Below the pieces are notes generated by a model that was given only the letters and a program-made list of their open reading frames with translations, ran no database searches and was not told the origin of the DNA. The position numbers and the translations under genes are program-made. Shown here piece by piece: positions 9,809-20,290 of a stretch of 64,000 nt of DNA. This DNA comes from Lamellibrachia satsuma. Taxonomy: Eukaryota > Annelida > Polychaeta > Sabellida > Siboglinidae. Location: positions 3,315,001 through 3,379,000 of the forward strand of contig BSQZ01000002.1 in the NCBI GenBank assembly GCA_033239005.1, read 5' to 3'. The stretch's first letter is position 1, and each line of letters begins with the position of its first letter.

Positions 9809-10383
9809 CACCGATACTCTCTACCGATCGCCTCTCACCCACCGTGCAACAAAAGATGTTTAATGGTTGATTGCTTTTACTGCCGAGTATGGAAAATCAC
9901 CGCAGCAGTGTTCAGCTAAGCGGGTGAGTCACTGATGATGTCAGCGTGACCCACAGCGGCGTCGTCCACTAAACAGGAAGTAGCGGACGCAGTACATCGC
10001 TTTTCCCCAGAGAGTGCATGTTTTCCATCTTAAGCTTTACATGCAATTAATCTGACAAACACAAATAATCTCCTTTGTACACTGACGCCAAATGGAACGA
10101 TGTGTATGACAGAACCGAATAGCTAACGACAGAGGATTCTTGTGAGATAAAATATATTAATTCAACAAAGTTGCTACCAATGAACAACACATCTTGTGTT
10201 ACCCCGAGGTGAATTAGCCCCTGCTGGCTGCTTGTTTTACCGTTCTCGCACCCGCCTGTAACACTACGCAACTATTGCTACCTATCCGGTCATCGTGACT
10301 CATAAATACACGATGGTTACCACACCTCAATTGTTCGTGTCGAGTCATTAGTCGCCGTCGCGTTATTGCCTCTATGGAAAATC

Positions 10384-10512
10384 CATTGATTCACAACCGA
10401 TGCGATGTCTGTGGAATATTTCCATACCTGGGAGAGGTCGAGTGACGTAGCTGCAGAGACAGCTATATCAACGCGCTCGCGTCGCCAGTGAAACAAAGTC
10501 GGTGTCATTCTT
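10384..10512 (+). promoter_or_regulatory. Conserved proximal upstream block of the MOLO1-like genes
   Basis: A ~125-bp block containing TGTGGAATATTTCCATACC, GAGAGG.CGA and CAGAGACAG.TAT is conserved 180-330 bp before the start codon in four copies: here, 25,627-25,752, 18,136-18,250 (with a second copy at 17,930-18,060) and 32,950-33,075. Conservation beyond the exons suggests a promoter element. GGAATATTTCC is a near-palindrome, but I do not assign a factor. Recent duplication alone could also explain the conservation. Confidence 0.4.
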
Positions 10513-10629
10513 AACGTGTAGAAAGGAATTTATGTATACCGGCAGTGAAATTTCACTAAGTCGATTTTTAACTATATTACAAGGCTGCGTTTGCAAGGTG
10601 CTTGGATTGTTGTCGTACATATACTACCT

Positions 10630-10650
10630 GCAGAGCGAGTTAGAAATCAC
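10630..10650 (+). promoter_or_regulatory. Start-proximal conserved block (5'UTR or initiator region)
   Basis: GCAGAGCGAGTTAGAAATCA ends about 40 bp before the ATG. Related blocks occur at the same distance in all other exon 1 copies, including the inverted ones. There is no clear TATA box, so this may mark the transcription start. Confidence 0.35.
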
Positions 10651-10688
10651 TTTAGTAATTTTATAAGAAAGCTACTGATATAAACACT

Positions 10689-13600
10689 ATGTCGGCCACT
10701 TCTGTCGTCGTGTGTATTCTGCTTGTCACGACAGTACTTGTCAACTCGGCCCCGCTGTACGAGACGACTACATCCATCAACTTGTCCCTGCTGAACGAGA
10801 CCACGACTGCTGACGGTAACTTGCCTGTCGTGTCTGCGGGGACCACTGGACCGGTCAAATCGGCAGCTGCGATCGACTCGTGGACCAAGTCCGAGTTCCC
10901 GGACCCACAACTCGACGTCGACGACTGCGGAAACAACGGTAGCAAGTCGTGGGTTTGTGACCCGACTCGGCTGCTCACGAGACAAGAAGGTTCGCTTTTC
11001 GCATCATGGAATTTAGCTAAACTCATTTGCGATCTGTTGTCAACATTTATCAAGTGAACTATTAGAATAAGTAAGCCACATAACTGATGCACGAGTCCGG
11101 TCGTTTAAACAGAGATATTTATAGATGAGTTGTTTCTTTGTCCAGTCGCTGCCCTGGACGCACTGATCATACAATTACGAGGTAACGACTCTTGCCAAGG
11201 CTGGGTCGCCGCAGTCGCCGTCGTCCCGAGAATCCGCCTCAGCGACAACAAGTGAGTGACTTTGTGTTTGACAATTATTTAGTGTTAACTAGTTAAGTTA
11301 ATCTTGGATTATTTTTGACTAAGTTGTGTTAACTTGTATTTTGAAAGTTAACTAGTTAAGTTAAGCTATTGTATGAACTTGATGACTTAATGATTAAGTT
11401 GACTTTCACAACATGCAAATCTAAAGTTAGCGATTTTGCCGACGATTCAGTTTGTTGTTTATCTTTTAGATTAAATGCTTTTTCGTAATTATCAAAAACT
11501 ATTTTCTCTAAATTTCGTTCAGCAATTTTGTTCAGAGATGTCAAACACGCGAGGTTGACATTTTCATTGGCCGACTCACACAAATAATTATTTGATGAAG
11601 TTACGCGGAACTATTTTCTATAAAAAATATCGCCCAACTATCTAATAAAAATTGCCACAATAAATACGTGTATGGATCTATAAACACTAGCATCATTTGA
11701 GAATATTTGAAATAACAAGTGATACGTTTTGGGGAAATAAATAAATATTGTGTAGGGGACGCTTAGGTGGGCAGAACAGTGCCCCAAACGGCACCTGTGG
11801 AAGAGACGAAGTTGGACATAGGAACCGGAACCGGAAGCGAGCCTTTGTTTGGTGACACGCTGAGCCAGTGTTCTTTTACCTGTGTCTATACACGTGGATG
11901 ACGTTAATTTTGTTACTTGTAAAAAAATTAAGTTAACTGATAAATAGTTGAAGTGAATCAGTTAACTTCAATAAAAGTTAATTTAACTTTCAAAGGTTAA
12001 CTGGTTAAGAACTTTTGCAAGTTAACGATTAAGTTTAAGTTAAGTTCCGAGTCGAATCGAGTGTTGGACGTATATTTGCCAATACAATTCGCGCAATAAT
12101 TGCAGCCGAACTGATTGTTTTCTAGATAGGTCGAGTTTGTTCACAACTATGTTAGGGTAGGGATCACGCTTAGAATGTTCTTAAAAGGTAATAATATAAA
12201 ATGATGTATAATAAGACTAAAGTACTATATAATTTTTATTGACAAAGTTCATTATAACATGATGTTGACCACTGCGTTGACCACTGCGATGACATGGCAC
12301 AAACGATAGTAGGTCAATTTTAGAACGTCGTTCGTATATCGGTATTGGTAATCAATATGGTAGTTAAAACGGCGCTTCCTTTCGCTTCTCTCTCATCTTC
12401 AGAGTTATAATATATATACAATATATTTTCAGAGTTATAATGTATACAAAGTTGAATCATTTTGTGAATAATTGGACGTCTTTTAAGCTGAACTAGACTA
12501 ATATGACACAAGAAACTTAATTTTCTCTTCATGTTTTATTTTACAGGTATCCATCAAGTGACAGTGAAAAGTTGGAGGCGACTCGGGAATTTGCCGACTA
12601 CCTTCGAAAGACGTCGTGGAAGTTTGGAGACTGCGACAACGACCTGGTGATTGTGGTCTCCAAGAGCGAAAGAAAGGTCAGATATGTATATTTTGTTTTT
12701 GGCAAAGATTTGTTTTAGTAAATAGTTCGACGTTCATTCACGTAGTAAAACAAATGATTAATATAGGGTAATTACATCTAAAATGCGGGTTGACATCAAT
12801 AGATGCCAGGGGTTACAAGGATATCAATGTACGCATTTGAACGATATTGGTATAATTATTTTCATATTGCACTCAGACCATGTACTGTAAACTTTGATAC
12901 GACATGTGGACCATTGCGGTTAGCGTAAACAGGCCACACAACAATGAACAAAATCGAACTCTTGTTTGTTTGAAGCAAAGAAAGGTTTTCTCTTTCTCTT
13001 CCCGGCAGGTATGGACGAGCACGGCGAGCGGTGTGCGGAAGAAACTCTCAGACAAGTGTGTTACAAAGATATTCAAGGAAACGAAAGATGATTTCAAAGA
13101 GCTACACTTCGGGTCGGGATTGAAACATCTCCTCGAGGAGTACATGTGAGTATGTGCAGGAATAAAATAATATTGACCACGTGATTATATTAGAAGTATT
13201 GACATCTAATATAATGTATAGTTCCCCTAGGCTGCCCCACAGCGAGAGGTAACGCGCCAGAAACGAGCAGTTATAGTGGCGAAGACATGATTACCATATC
13301 TCAAAGAAATTATTTTCATAGTCTGCAATTAATAAAATGTTTACTCATTTGCATCCAGATCAGATATTGGGGCTGTTTTATATTGTCTGTTTATGTAATC
13401 TAACTATAATCTAGCTAGCGTATGTTCGTATGTTTGTTCATGTTTTCCTCCTAGACGGTTTGCACCTCGGGCGCCAAACTTTCAGTAATTAATCTACGAC
13501 CCCACGAATGAAACGTAACGCCTTTATTTTTTCTCGAAATACCCTTATATCAAGGGTTCTTAGTGGTTGTTATGGTAAATCAAATTTTCGCTATGTAAAA

Positions 13601-14580
13601 CGCTAAATTCCAACAATCATAGAAACCACGCGCGAGCGCACCGAAGTAAGACGGCGTTTATATTACGTAAAACGATGACTTCCAACAATCAAAGAAACCA
13701 CGCGCGAGCGCCCCGAAATAAGACGGCGTTTATATTACGTAAAATGTTGACTTCCAACAATCACAGAAACCACGCGCGAGCGCACCGAAGTAAGACGGCG
13801 TTTATATTACGTAAAACGTTGACTTCCAACAATCACAGAAACCACGCGCGAGCGCACCGAAGTAAGACGGCGTTTATATTACGTAAAACGATGACTTCCA
13901 ACAATCAAAGAAACCACGCGCGAGCGCCCCGAAATAAGACGGCGTTTATATTACGTAAAACGTTGACTTCCAACAATCGCAGAAACCGCGCGCGCGCGCA
14001 GCGTATACTTCGGTACGTAAAACGTTGGAGAGTACCTAGCGTCATCTGGACGGTTTATATTAATTATAGTAGAAAGCCATGACAGGATGTCGAGCTATGA
14101 CAGGCAAAGCGAAATGTTGGAAGACCACACTTACACTACATGGACTGCACAAAGCGACACCTCTACGCCGCCGATATCAACAAGAGGCACTGGGAGGAGA
14201 TGGCGCACGATCGCAGTGCATGGCGTACGGCCGTCAAAAAAGGAGCCGCAAAAGCTGAAACCAAAATAGCAACCGATGCCGAAATCAAACGACAACGCCG
14301 CCATGTGCTTGCAAATCGAACAAATCAGCAGCCAGAGTTCGCATGCCGATACTGCGGAAGGAAATTGGCGGCTCGTATTGGCCAACTATTTCCTGACAAA
14401 GCTTGTGCGAAAAAACGTTGAACGATTTGCGATGTTAATGTCATACTCGAAACCGAGAAGATCGCCGATAATGATTATAGTAGAAAGCACGCACCCACGT
14501 ATTGGCCCGAGGTCGCAGACCGCGGGCCAGTACACAATAAAAATATACATACTATAAAATATTGCTGTGTGAAGAATACC

Positions 14581-14624
<44 letters not shown>

Positions 14625-15254
14625 TTGACTTATGAATTAACGTTGATGTAACTAATTTGACACTATGACTAATTCACTTCTGAAATCGACCAGTGTGTCC
14701 CATTTGAATTACATTACCATTCCGAGACATTGCTCTAAACTAAATATTAAAAAATTAAACATACAGTCCCAATTTGGAATCAAATTGTTTCCGCGTTGTC
14801 AAGATTATTGCGCGCAACTGGTGACATATATGTATGCCCAAGACGCATTTTTATTACACACGCACACACGCACGCACACACACGCACACACACACTCACA
14901 CATTCCGTACAACGTAGGTCATTGGTTATTACAGAGAGGTTCAGTCTGGACAACGAGATTGCGGTTCGGGATCTACTGGAGCAATCATCGGAGCTGTGTT
15001 CGGTGCCCTCTTCGGTGTATTGGTGGTAGTGATCGGCGTCTGTCTCTGCAAGCGTTACTGTTGTCGCGGCTACAGCAGCAACGGTGGCGGCAGCGGTGGA
15101 ACAGCCAACCGGAGTACTGTAAGCTACAGTAGTAGCGGCCAGCACCGCGGCGGCAGCTCGGGCGGAGGCGGACACAGCAGCAGCTACAAGTCCGGAGGCT
15201 GTAGTACAAGCCATAGCAGTACTTTCGGCGGCGGTGGCGGCGGCAGCTTCTCTT

Positions 15255-15315
<61 letters not shown>

Positions 15316-15400
15316 ATGCGGTGGCGGTGGCGGTGGCGGTGGCGGTGGCGGTGGCGGTGGCGGTGGCGGTGGCGGTGGCGGCGGCGGCGGTGGATTTTGA
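10689..15400 (+). CDS. MOLO1-family type I membrane protein with poly-glycine tail (intact copy, 5 exons)
   Basis: Exons 10,689-10,989, 11,146-11,251, 12,547-12,676, 13,009-13,145 and 14,935-15,400 join in phase to 379 codons. Residues 1-20 are a signal peptide (VVVCILLVTTVLV), 21-79 a Ser/Thr-rich stalk with LYETTT motifs, and ~80-225 a MOLO1/TPM-like ectodomain: CGN..SWVCDPTRLLTRQE, C117, FADYLRKTSWKFGDCDNDLV, IVVSKSERKVWTSTASGV, then a helical end. A membrane span lies at ~240-262 (GAIIGAVFGALFGVLVVVIG), followed by a Cys/Ser linker and about 45 mostly uninterrupted glycines, ending GGF. In nematodes MOLO-1 is a single-span auxiliary subunit of levamisole-type acetylcholine receptors. Which receptor, if any, is served here is unknown. 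The exon 1 donor is the weak AAG/GTTCGC, shared by every copy. Intron 4 holds a 72-bp repeat and a LINE tail. It is the only copy open from ATG to stop. Confidence 0.85.
11283..12050. repeat. GTTAACTAGTTAAG-rich palindromic segment in intron 2 (MITE-like)
   Basis: Both sides of this AT-rich part of intron 2 are dense in GTTAACTAGTTAAGTTAA-type self-complementary motifs (11,283-11,360 and 11,930-12,045). The sister intron keeps the left part (26,540-26,660) but not the right. It could be a degraded foldback/MITE. I could not define target duplications. Confidence 0.4.
13607..14010. repeat. 72-bp minisatellite in intron 4, about 5.5 units, open in frame
   Basis: The repeating unit GACTTCCAACAATCA..GAAACCACGCGCGAGCGC..CGAARTAAGACGGCGTTTATATTACGTAAAACG is 72 bp. 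One frame stays open for 135 codons as a 24-residue repeat (TSNNHRNHARAHRSKTAFIL + RKTL). Its place inside intron 4 and lack of family similarity argue against a real exon. The sister intron lacks the array. Confidence 0.85.
14103..14421 (+). mobile_element. LINE ORF2 C-terminal fragment with zinc-knuckle-like end (in intron 4)
   Basis: The frame at 14,140-14,421 encodes RHWEEMAHDRSAWRTAVKKG, then a Lys/Arg-rich stretch and FACRYCGRKLAARIGQL. The pattern W..MA.DR..WR..V..G ... C..C.R....RIG is typical of the extreme C-terminus of some invertebrate LINE ORF2 proteins (Cys-Cys finger at the end). It is 5'-truncated, sits between the 72-bp repeat and a (TAA)n run, and is absent from the sister intron. 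Confidence 0.65.
14583..14624. repeat. (TAA)n microsatellite
   Basis: About thirteen TAA/ATA trinucleotides. This may be the tail of the preceding LINE fragment. Confidence 0.95.
14859..14904. repeat. (CA)n/(CACG)n microsatellite just before exon 5
   Basis: The CA-rich tract ends about 30 bp before the exon 5 acceptor (14,931-14,934) of the intact copy. In the sister gene the matching tract has grown into the exon (29,276-29,330). Confidence 0.9.
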
Positions 15401-15719
15401 TCTATTGATCTGATACCGTGTTCCACCATTGGACATAGACACCGCATCAGTCAGAAAGCAACAGGAACAACGCCATTACGCTTCTGACGATTCGTAAATT
15501 TGTAATTGGTTGGATGATTATAAACATTTCGCCCTTTTTGTATCGATTTTACTGTTTTCAAAATAGCAGTGTGTTTTGTTTAAGAGACCAAATGTACATT
15601 ATTCCAGGTCCACGTTTCAGGCATTGCCCTCTTTGTGGTAGATGACAATAACACATACCATTGCGACTTAATCATGAATCGCTGTTAATGGGTGTTATTG
15701 TAACCATGAATCTTTGTTA

Positions 15720-15960
15720 ATGGGTAAATCTATCATTTCGGTGGGTGTATAATATACTGTATATGGACAAAGTGGGCCTAAAATATTGTCCATTAAGTGA
15801 ATTAGGTACACAAAATGGTCTTGGAATATTGTCATTTCGGCGAACGTAGATAGACAAAGTGGCCTTAGAGTATTGTCAGTTAGGTGAATGTAGAGACAAA
15901 ATGGTCTTAGAGCATTGTCAGTTCGGTGAATGTAGATAGATAAAATGGCCTTGGGTCAGC
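15720..15960 (+). repeat. 44-bp repeat array in inverted orientation relative to 9,318-9,545
   Basis: Diverged units such as GTCAGTTCGGTGAATGTAGA followed by TAGATAAAATGGCCTTGG are the reverse complement of the repeat at 9,318-9,545. Together the two arrays bracket the intact MOLO1-like gene. Confidence 0.75.
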
Positions 15961-16186
15961 GTTACTGTCCACAGCAACGTAGCTCACCAACCAGGAAGTA
16001 GCGGTGTCCGCATGGAATTTTTATACACGACGAAGGATGTCATTTTGATTCAGAGGGAACATGTTACACCTTTAACTGTTATAAATGTAATGTTTAAGAC
16101 AAGTGAACACTATCGTCTTGGTGTGTTAACGGGACATTTTTACTGAATTTGTTTGACTGAAACAAATAGCTAGCGACAGCGAGGTG

Positions 16187-16533
16187 CAGTGAGATATAAT
16201 GTACCAGTGAGATATAACGTACCGGTGAGATATAATGTATCAGTGAGATATAATGTATCAGTGAGATATAATGTACCAGTGAGATATAATGTACCAGTGA
16301 GATAGAATGTACCAGTGAGATATAATGTACCGGTGAGATATAATGTACTGGTGAGATAGAATGTACCAGTGAGATACAATGTACCGGTGAGATATAATGT
16401 ACCAGTGAGATACACTGTACCAGTGAGATACAATGTACCAGTGAGATATAATGTACCAGTGAGATACAATGTACCAGTGAGATATAATGTACCAGTGCGA
16501 TATAAAGTACCAGTGAGATATAATGTACCGGTG
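16187..16533. repeat. 18-bp minisatellite (GTGAGATATAATGTACCA), about 19 units
   Basis: Tandem 18-bp units with few substitutions. The sister duplicate near 31,571-31,590 has a single unit (ATATAATGTACCAGTGAG), so the array expanded after the segmental duplication or collapsed in the other copy. The open frames through it (RYNVPV or LTGTLY repeats) are by-products of the 18-bp period. Confidence 0.95.
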
Positions 16534-16574
16534 AGTGCCTGTGGCAGGGGTCTCAACAATGTTCCAATTCCCAC

Positions 16575-16715
16575 ATGTTTTGGGGTCCAACCATCCCCCA
16601 TTTTTGAGAGACCACCTCCCACCTCCTGCCAATCTCCTATTTTTGAAACAAACCTCCTACCAAGGTTGAGGACCAACCAGCCATCTCGCACATCCTGCCA
16701 CCTACTCCCACTAAT
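16575..16715. repeat. Short dispersed element, absent from the sister copy
   Basis: Compared with 31,610-31,640, this copy has ~130 extra bases between two CCCAC motifs (TTCCCAC before, ACTCCCAC after). The insert (GGGGTCCAACCATCCCCCAT ... CATCCTGCCACC) resembles 53,555-53,640 (GGGGTCCCACCAATCCCATC ... TTTCCTGCCACAC), so it looks like a dispersed short repeat of unknown class. Confidence 0.55.
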
Positions 16716-17339
16716 CCAACAAATGTGCTGCTAACGAACGTATAACTGTTGTATGCACCGACAAACTGTCTTAACCTTTAACCTTCAGCCGTATTTGAAG
16801 AGACCCTGGTTCCCCAGTTATTTGATTAGATACAACAAACAAACGTGAGGCCGTTACGTTCGGCAAACTCCCCACCAGAGGCGCCACTCACCATTTCACC
16901 ACTGAGGCAAGTTACATTTGATGTGCAGATTCCGCACATCTTTATTTCAACTGGTTCATCAAGTAATGTCCCAATTTCAATTGCACTCAGATGTAGATAG
17001 AATTGTGCATTGCAAATTTTACTAGAAACACGATGACGTCCGTCTCACGAGTCTCAAATAATACGACGTAACAAGTCGTAAACAACAACTGCGTTGCCCT
17101 ACTTACCAATCGTCTATAAGACTCCGCAACTGTCAATTCTGAATTTATAATCAAATTGTGGCAGTGGTGATATGACGTGTGGCGCCACTGTTGGGAAGTG
17201 TGTAAGTTCAGGCCTGATATCCAATGTGTACTCTTAACTATCCGCCAGAGGAGCGCACTACTTGAATAGGTGGGATGACGCGGCTGTTTTGAGCTGGGGT
17301 TGGTTTAAAAAGATTTAACGAGAGTGCCATCGAAGTCAA

Positions 17340-17730
17340 CAAGCACAAATGGCAAGGAAGCCAATGGCGTATCGAGGGTCCAACCATTTTTTTCTATGTG
17401 TAATTTGTCAATTTTGTTTTTAGACATATTCACGCTACTAGCATTCACACAATCTGTGTAGCATGTTCCATTCATTTATTGTCCTCTGTGAGAATGTGGG
17501 TGGGTTCTTTCTGATATCCAATCTACACATATCCTTTACTAATATTATTTTCTTTACGTTGAGTTCTACTATCTTCTACTATCTTTCTTAGGCGATATAC
17601 AACTTTTGTTATCAATATTTTCGTATACATTCAATATTTTATCAACTTCTATTTGATCTCCCCGCCGTTGTCTCTATAGTTGTTGAACTACATTCTTTTA
17701 TGCGTTCTTCATAACTGGTGGAATTGAAGT
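17340..17730 (-). mobile_element. LINE ORF2 C-terminal remnant (minus strand)
   Basis: Matches the better preserved copy at 49,360-49,930: GGCAAGGAAGCCAATGGC.TATCGA..GTCCAAC, then ACATATTCACGCT.CTAGCA, CATTCATTTATTGTCCTCTGTGAGAA and AACTTCTATTTGATCTCCCC. Frames are broken by deletions. The sister copy at 32,250-32,760 carries the same remnant, so insertion predates the segmental duplication. Confidence 0.7.
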
Positions 17731-17892
17731 CTCAGCGCGCGGGATTGTACGACTTGGGGCCCGAAGGACTCTCGCACCCGCTTGCTCAATATACAACTAG
17801 CAGCATGGATCCGTTAATAGAGTCGCGTAGACAGGATCTCGACCGCGCTCACCTGTCCGCTGTCGGATCGTTGTACTAGTCACCTGACCATA

Positions 17893-18250
17893 AATGACCC
17901 ACCGGCGCGTTGAACAGCTATTGACTCATCGACTCACAGCCGATCTGTCGTCGGTGGAATATTTCCATACCAGGAGAGGCCGAATGGCGTGGCAGCAGAA
18001 ACAGAGCTATGTTACCGCGCTGGCGTATTCGATGTCGTTCTTTTGTTGTATCAATATTACCTGTCCGCTGTCGGGTCATTGTACTAGTCACCTGTACATA
18101 AATGACCCACTGGCGCGATGAATGGCCGTTAGTTCACAGTTGATCCGTCGTCAATGGAATATTTACATATCAAGAGACGCCGAATTGCGTGGCGTCAGAG
18201 ACAGAGCTATGTCACCGCGCTGGCGTCGTCAATGTCGTTATTTTGTTGTA
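17893..18250 (+). promoter_or_regulatory. Two tandem copies of the conserved upstream block before the third MOLO1-like copy
   Basis: GTCGGTGGAATATTTCCATA and GTCAATGGAATATTTACATA both occur, each followed by GAGA.GCCGAAT.GCGTGGC and CAGAGCTATGT.ACCGCGC. Other copies have one such block. The duplication (unit ~200 bp, including CTGTCGG.TC.TTGTACTAGT) is specific to this promoter. Confidence 0.4.
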
Positions 18251-18460
18251 TTAATATAGCTCAACTTGTCACGGTACACAAGCTACGCGCGGGACACACT
18301 GTCATTGTGTACGCCTGCGTTTACACTGACAATGCCATATCACCAAGTCGTACTGTAACCACATTACAGGACTACGTATGTAGACATTGTTTGGTATGTT
18401 GTCTTACTTGGTTTGTTGTCTTACTTGCTACACGCGGAGCGATTTAGAAATTACATTGAT

Positions 18461-19233
18461 ATGAAAACTATGTCGGCCAATTATGTCATCATGTGTGTTC
18501 TGCTTGTCGCAACTTTACCTGCAACACGTTTCCACTGTACGAAACTTCGACTGTGTCCTTCAACTAGTCCCCCTTGTACGAGACAACGACTGCATCCATC
18601 AACTCGTCCCCCCTGTACGATACAACGACTGTATGCATCATCCCGTCCCCCTGTACAAGACAACGACTGTATCAATCAACGCGTCCCCCTGTATGAGACA
18701 CCAATTGTATCCACCAACTCGTCCCCCTGTACGAGACAACGACTGTATCCATCAACTCGTCTCCTTGTACGAGACAACGATTGTATATATCAAACCGTCC
18801 CCACTCTACGAGACAACGACTGTATCCATCAACTCGTCCTCCCTGTACGAGACAACGACTGCAACGATCGACTCGCGAACCAAGTCCGAGTTCCTCAACC
18901 CACAACTCGACGTCGACGATTGCGGAAACAACGGCAGCAAGTCGTGGGTTTGTGACCCGACTCAGCTGCTCACGAGACAAGGAGGTTATATATTTAAATT
19001 CAGTTGCAACCTGTTAGCCACACATGTGTTGAAATTTAGCAAAAACCAACCCACGTGATTGATTCGTGTTGCCTGTGAGCACGTGCTTCGTCGTTTACCC
19101 AGGTATAATAGTTGGCTCTTTGTCCAGTCGATGACCTGAACGAACTGATCATTCAACTGCGAGGTGACGAACCTTGCCAAGGCTTGGTCGCAGCAGTCGC
19201 CGTCGTCTTGAGGATCCACCTCAGACACTACAA
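18461..19233 (+). pseudogene. MOLO1-like exons 1 and 2 (third copy), frameshifted
   Basis: Exon 1 (18,461 or 18,470 to 18,984) begins MSANYVIMCVLLVATLPAT, a good signal peptide, but a length change near 18,525 moves the following SPLYETTTVSINS repeats out of frame, and unit lengths of 38 and 39 bp keep switching frames. The end is recognisable (CGNNGSKSWVCDPTQLLTRQ, donor GTTATA). Exon 2 (19,128-19,233) keeps VDDLNELIIQLRGDEPCQGL and VAAVAVVLRIHLRH, but its donor is GC (AAGCGAGC) instead of GT. No exon 3-5 follows in this orientation: the next family sequence is an inverted exon 3 at 19,553. The gene is therefore truncated and very likely dead. Confidence 0.75.
18530..18862 (+). repeat. 38/39-bp minisatellite in MOLO1-like exon 1
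   Basis: About eight units of CTGTACGAGACAACGACTGT + ATCCATCAACTCGTCCCCC. Some units have lost a base, so no single frame is open across the array. Confidence 0.85.
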
Positions 19234-19249
19234 GCGAGCTTCACTGAGT

Positions 19250-19298
19250 GAGTGCGTGCGTGCGTGCGTGCGGTCGTGCGCACGTGCGTGCGTGCGTG
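19250..19298. repeat. (GCGT)n microsatellite after exon 2
   Basis: GTGCGTGCGTGC tetranucleotides begin ~16 bp after the mutated donor of exon 2. Confidence 0.9.
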
Positions 19299-19552
19299 TG
19301 TGATTTTTATTTTGATCTTCAAACTGGTTTTTATTTTGAAATCCCCATCTTCTATTACTTTTTGTCTTCTCTCTGTGGGTCTTTTTAATATGCAGTTCAT
19401 TATTCCATTCCCTATTTTATGACCTTCAACGATGCTACGATGTTTTTGATATCGTCGGTGTCAGCTTCGTAGATTTCGTCATGATTTTTATCATGTCAAG
19501 TAAAAACACATCGCATTAAATAAATTATTAGCAAAACATAACCATCTCTGAC

Positions 19553-19651
19553 CGTTCTGTCGCTCTTGGAGACCACAATCACGAGGTCGTTGTCGCAAGC
19601 GCCAAACTTCCACGACGTCTTTCGGTAATCGGCAAATGCTCGATTCGCTTT
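19553..19651 (-). pseudogene. Inverted MOLO1-like exon 3
   Basis: The minus strand encodes KANRAFADYRKTSWKFGACD then NDLVIVVSKSDRT, followed by a donor GTCAGA as in the other exon 3 copies. It lacks the first third of the exon and one codon (the Leu in DYLRK). It could once have belonged to the inverted gene whose exon 1 is at 21,348-21,681; no exon 2 is found between them, the space being occupied by tandem repeats. Confidence 0.75.
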
Positions 19652-20019
19652 CTGTATGTTTATTGTGGATGCCTTAAGGTAATATTTATTAGTAATAATA
19701 ATAATAAATTTATTCAGTTGCAATAGTACAAGGAATATCTAGTTTCATTACGAATTATATGGATATGCAACTGGAAACACTGGTGAGATTGTAACATAAC
19801 CACCTGTTCAAAATCAACATGTGTTAGCATAACTAATTTCTGTAATATAATGCAATAAAATGCTAATCTTATAATATTTAATATTAAGTAGAACAAGTTA
19901 CTGTATAGGTCATGCATACAGTGTGCTGTGCTAGAGAGAATATGATATAAACAATAAAATATAATGGTACAGTAAAGGTAGGATAGTCTTATCGAGAATA
20001 ACTATAAGATTGATACAGT

Positions 20020-20290
20020 AATATCACTGACTGACAATACGGATACGCCTGACTGAACAAGTGTGTTCGGTATCCGCTGACAAATGTTTCCACAACACAG
20101 CCAATATCACTGACTGACAATACGGATACGCCTGACTGAACAAGTGTGTTCGGTATCCGCTGACAAATATTTCCACAACACAGCCAATATCACTGACTGA
20201 CAATACGGATACGCCTGACTGAACAAGTGTGTTCGGTATCCGCTGACAAATATTTCCACAACACAGCCAATATCACTGACTGACAATGTG
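20020..20290. repeat. 83-bp tandem repeat, about 3 units, with internal inverted repeat
   Basis: Units start (CCAATATCAC) at 20,101, 20,184 and 20,267, with a partial unit before. Inside each, CGGATAC ... GTATCCG and GAAC ... GTTC are nested inverted repeats, so each unit can form a stem-loop. CGGATACGCCTGACTGAACA also occurs singly near 22,358 and, in variant form, near 8,199. Confidence 0.9.

Noticed and set aside
15184..15447. Poly-proline ORF (minus strand)
   Set aside because: Antisense of the GGC-rich tail of the intact MOLO1-like gene.
16170..16734. RYNVPV and LTGTLY repeat proteins
   Set aside because: The 18-bp unit keeps several frames open by period alone; the sister copy has a single unit and no frame.
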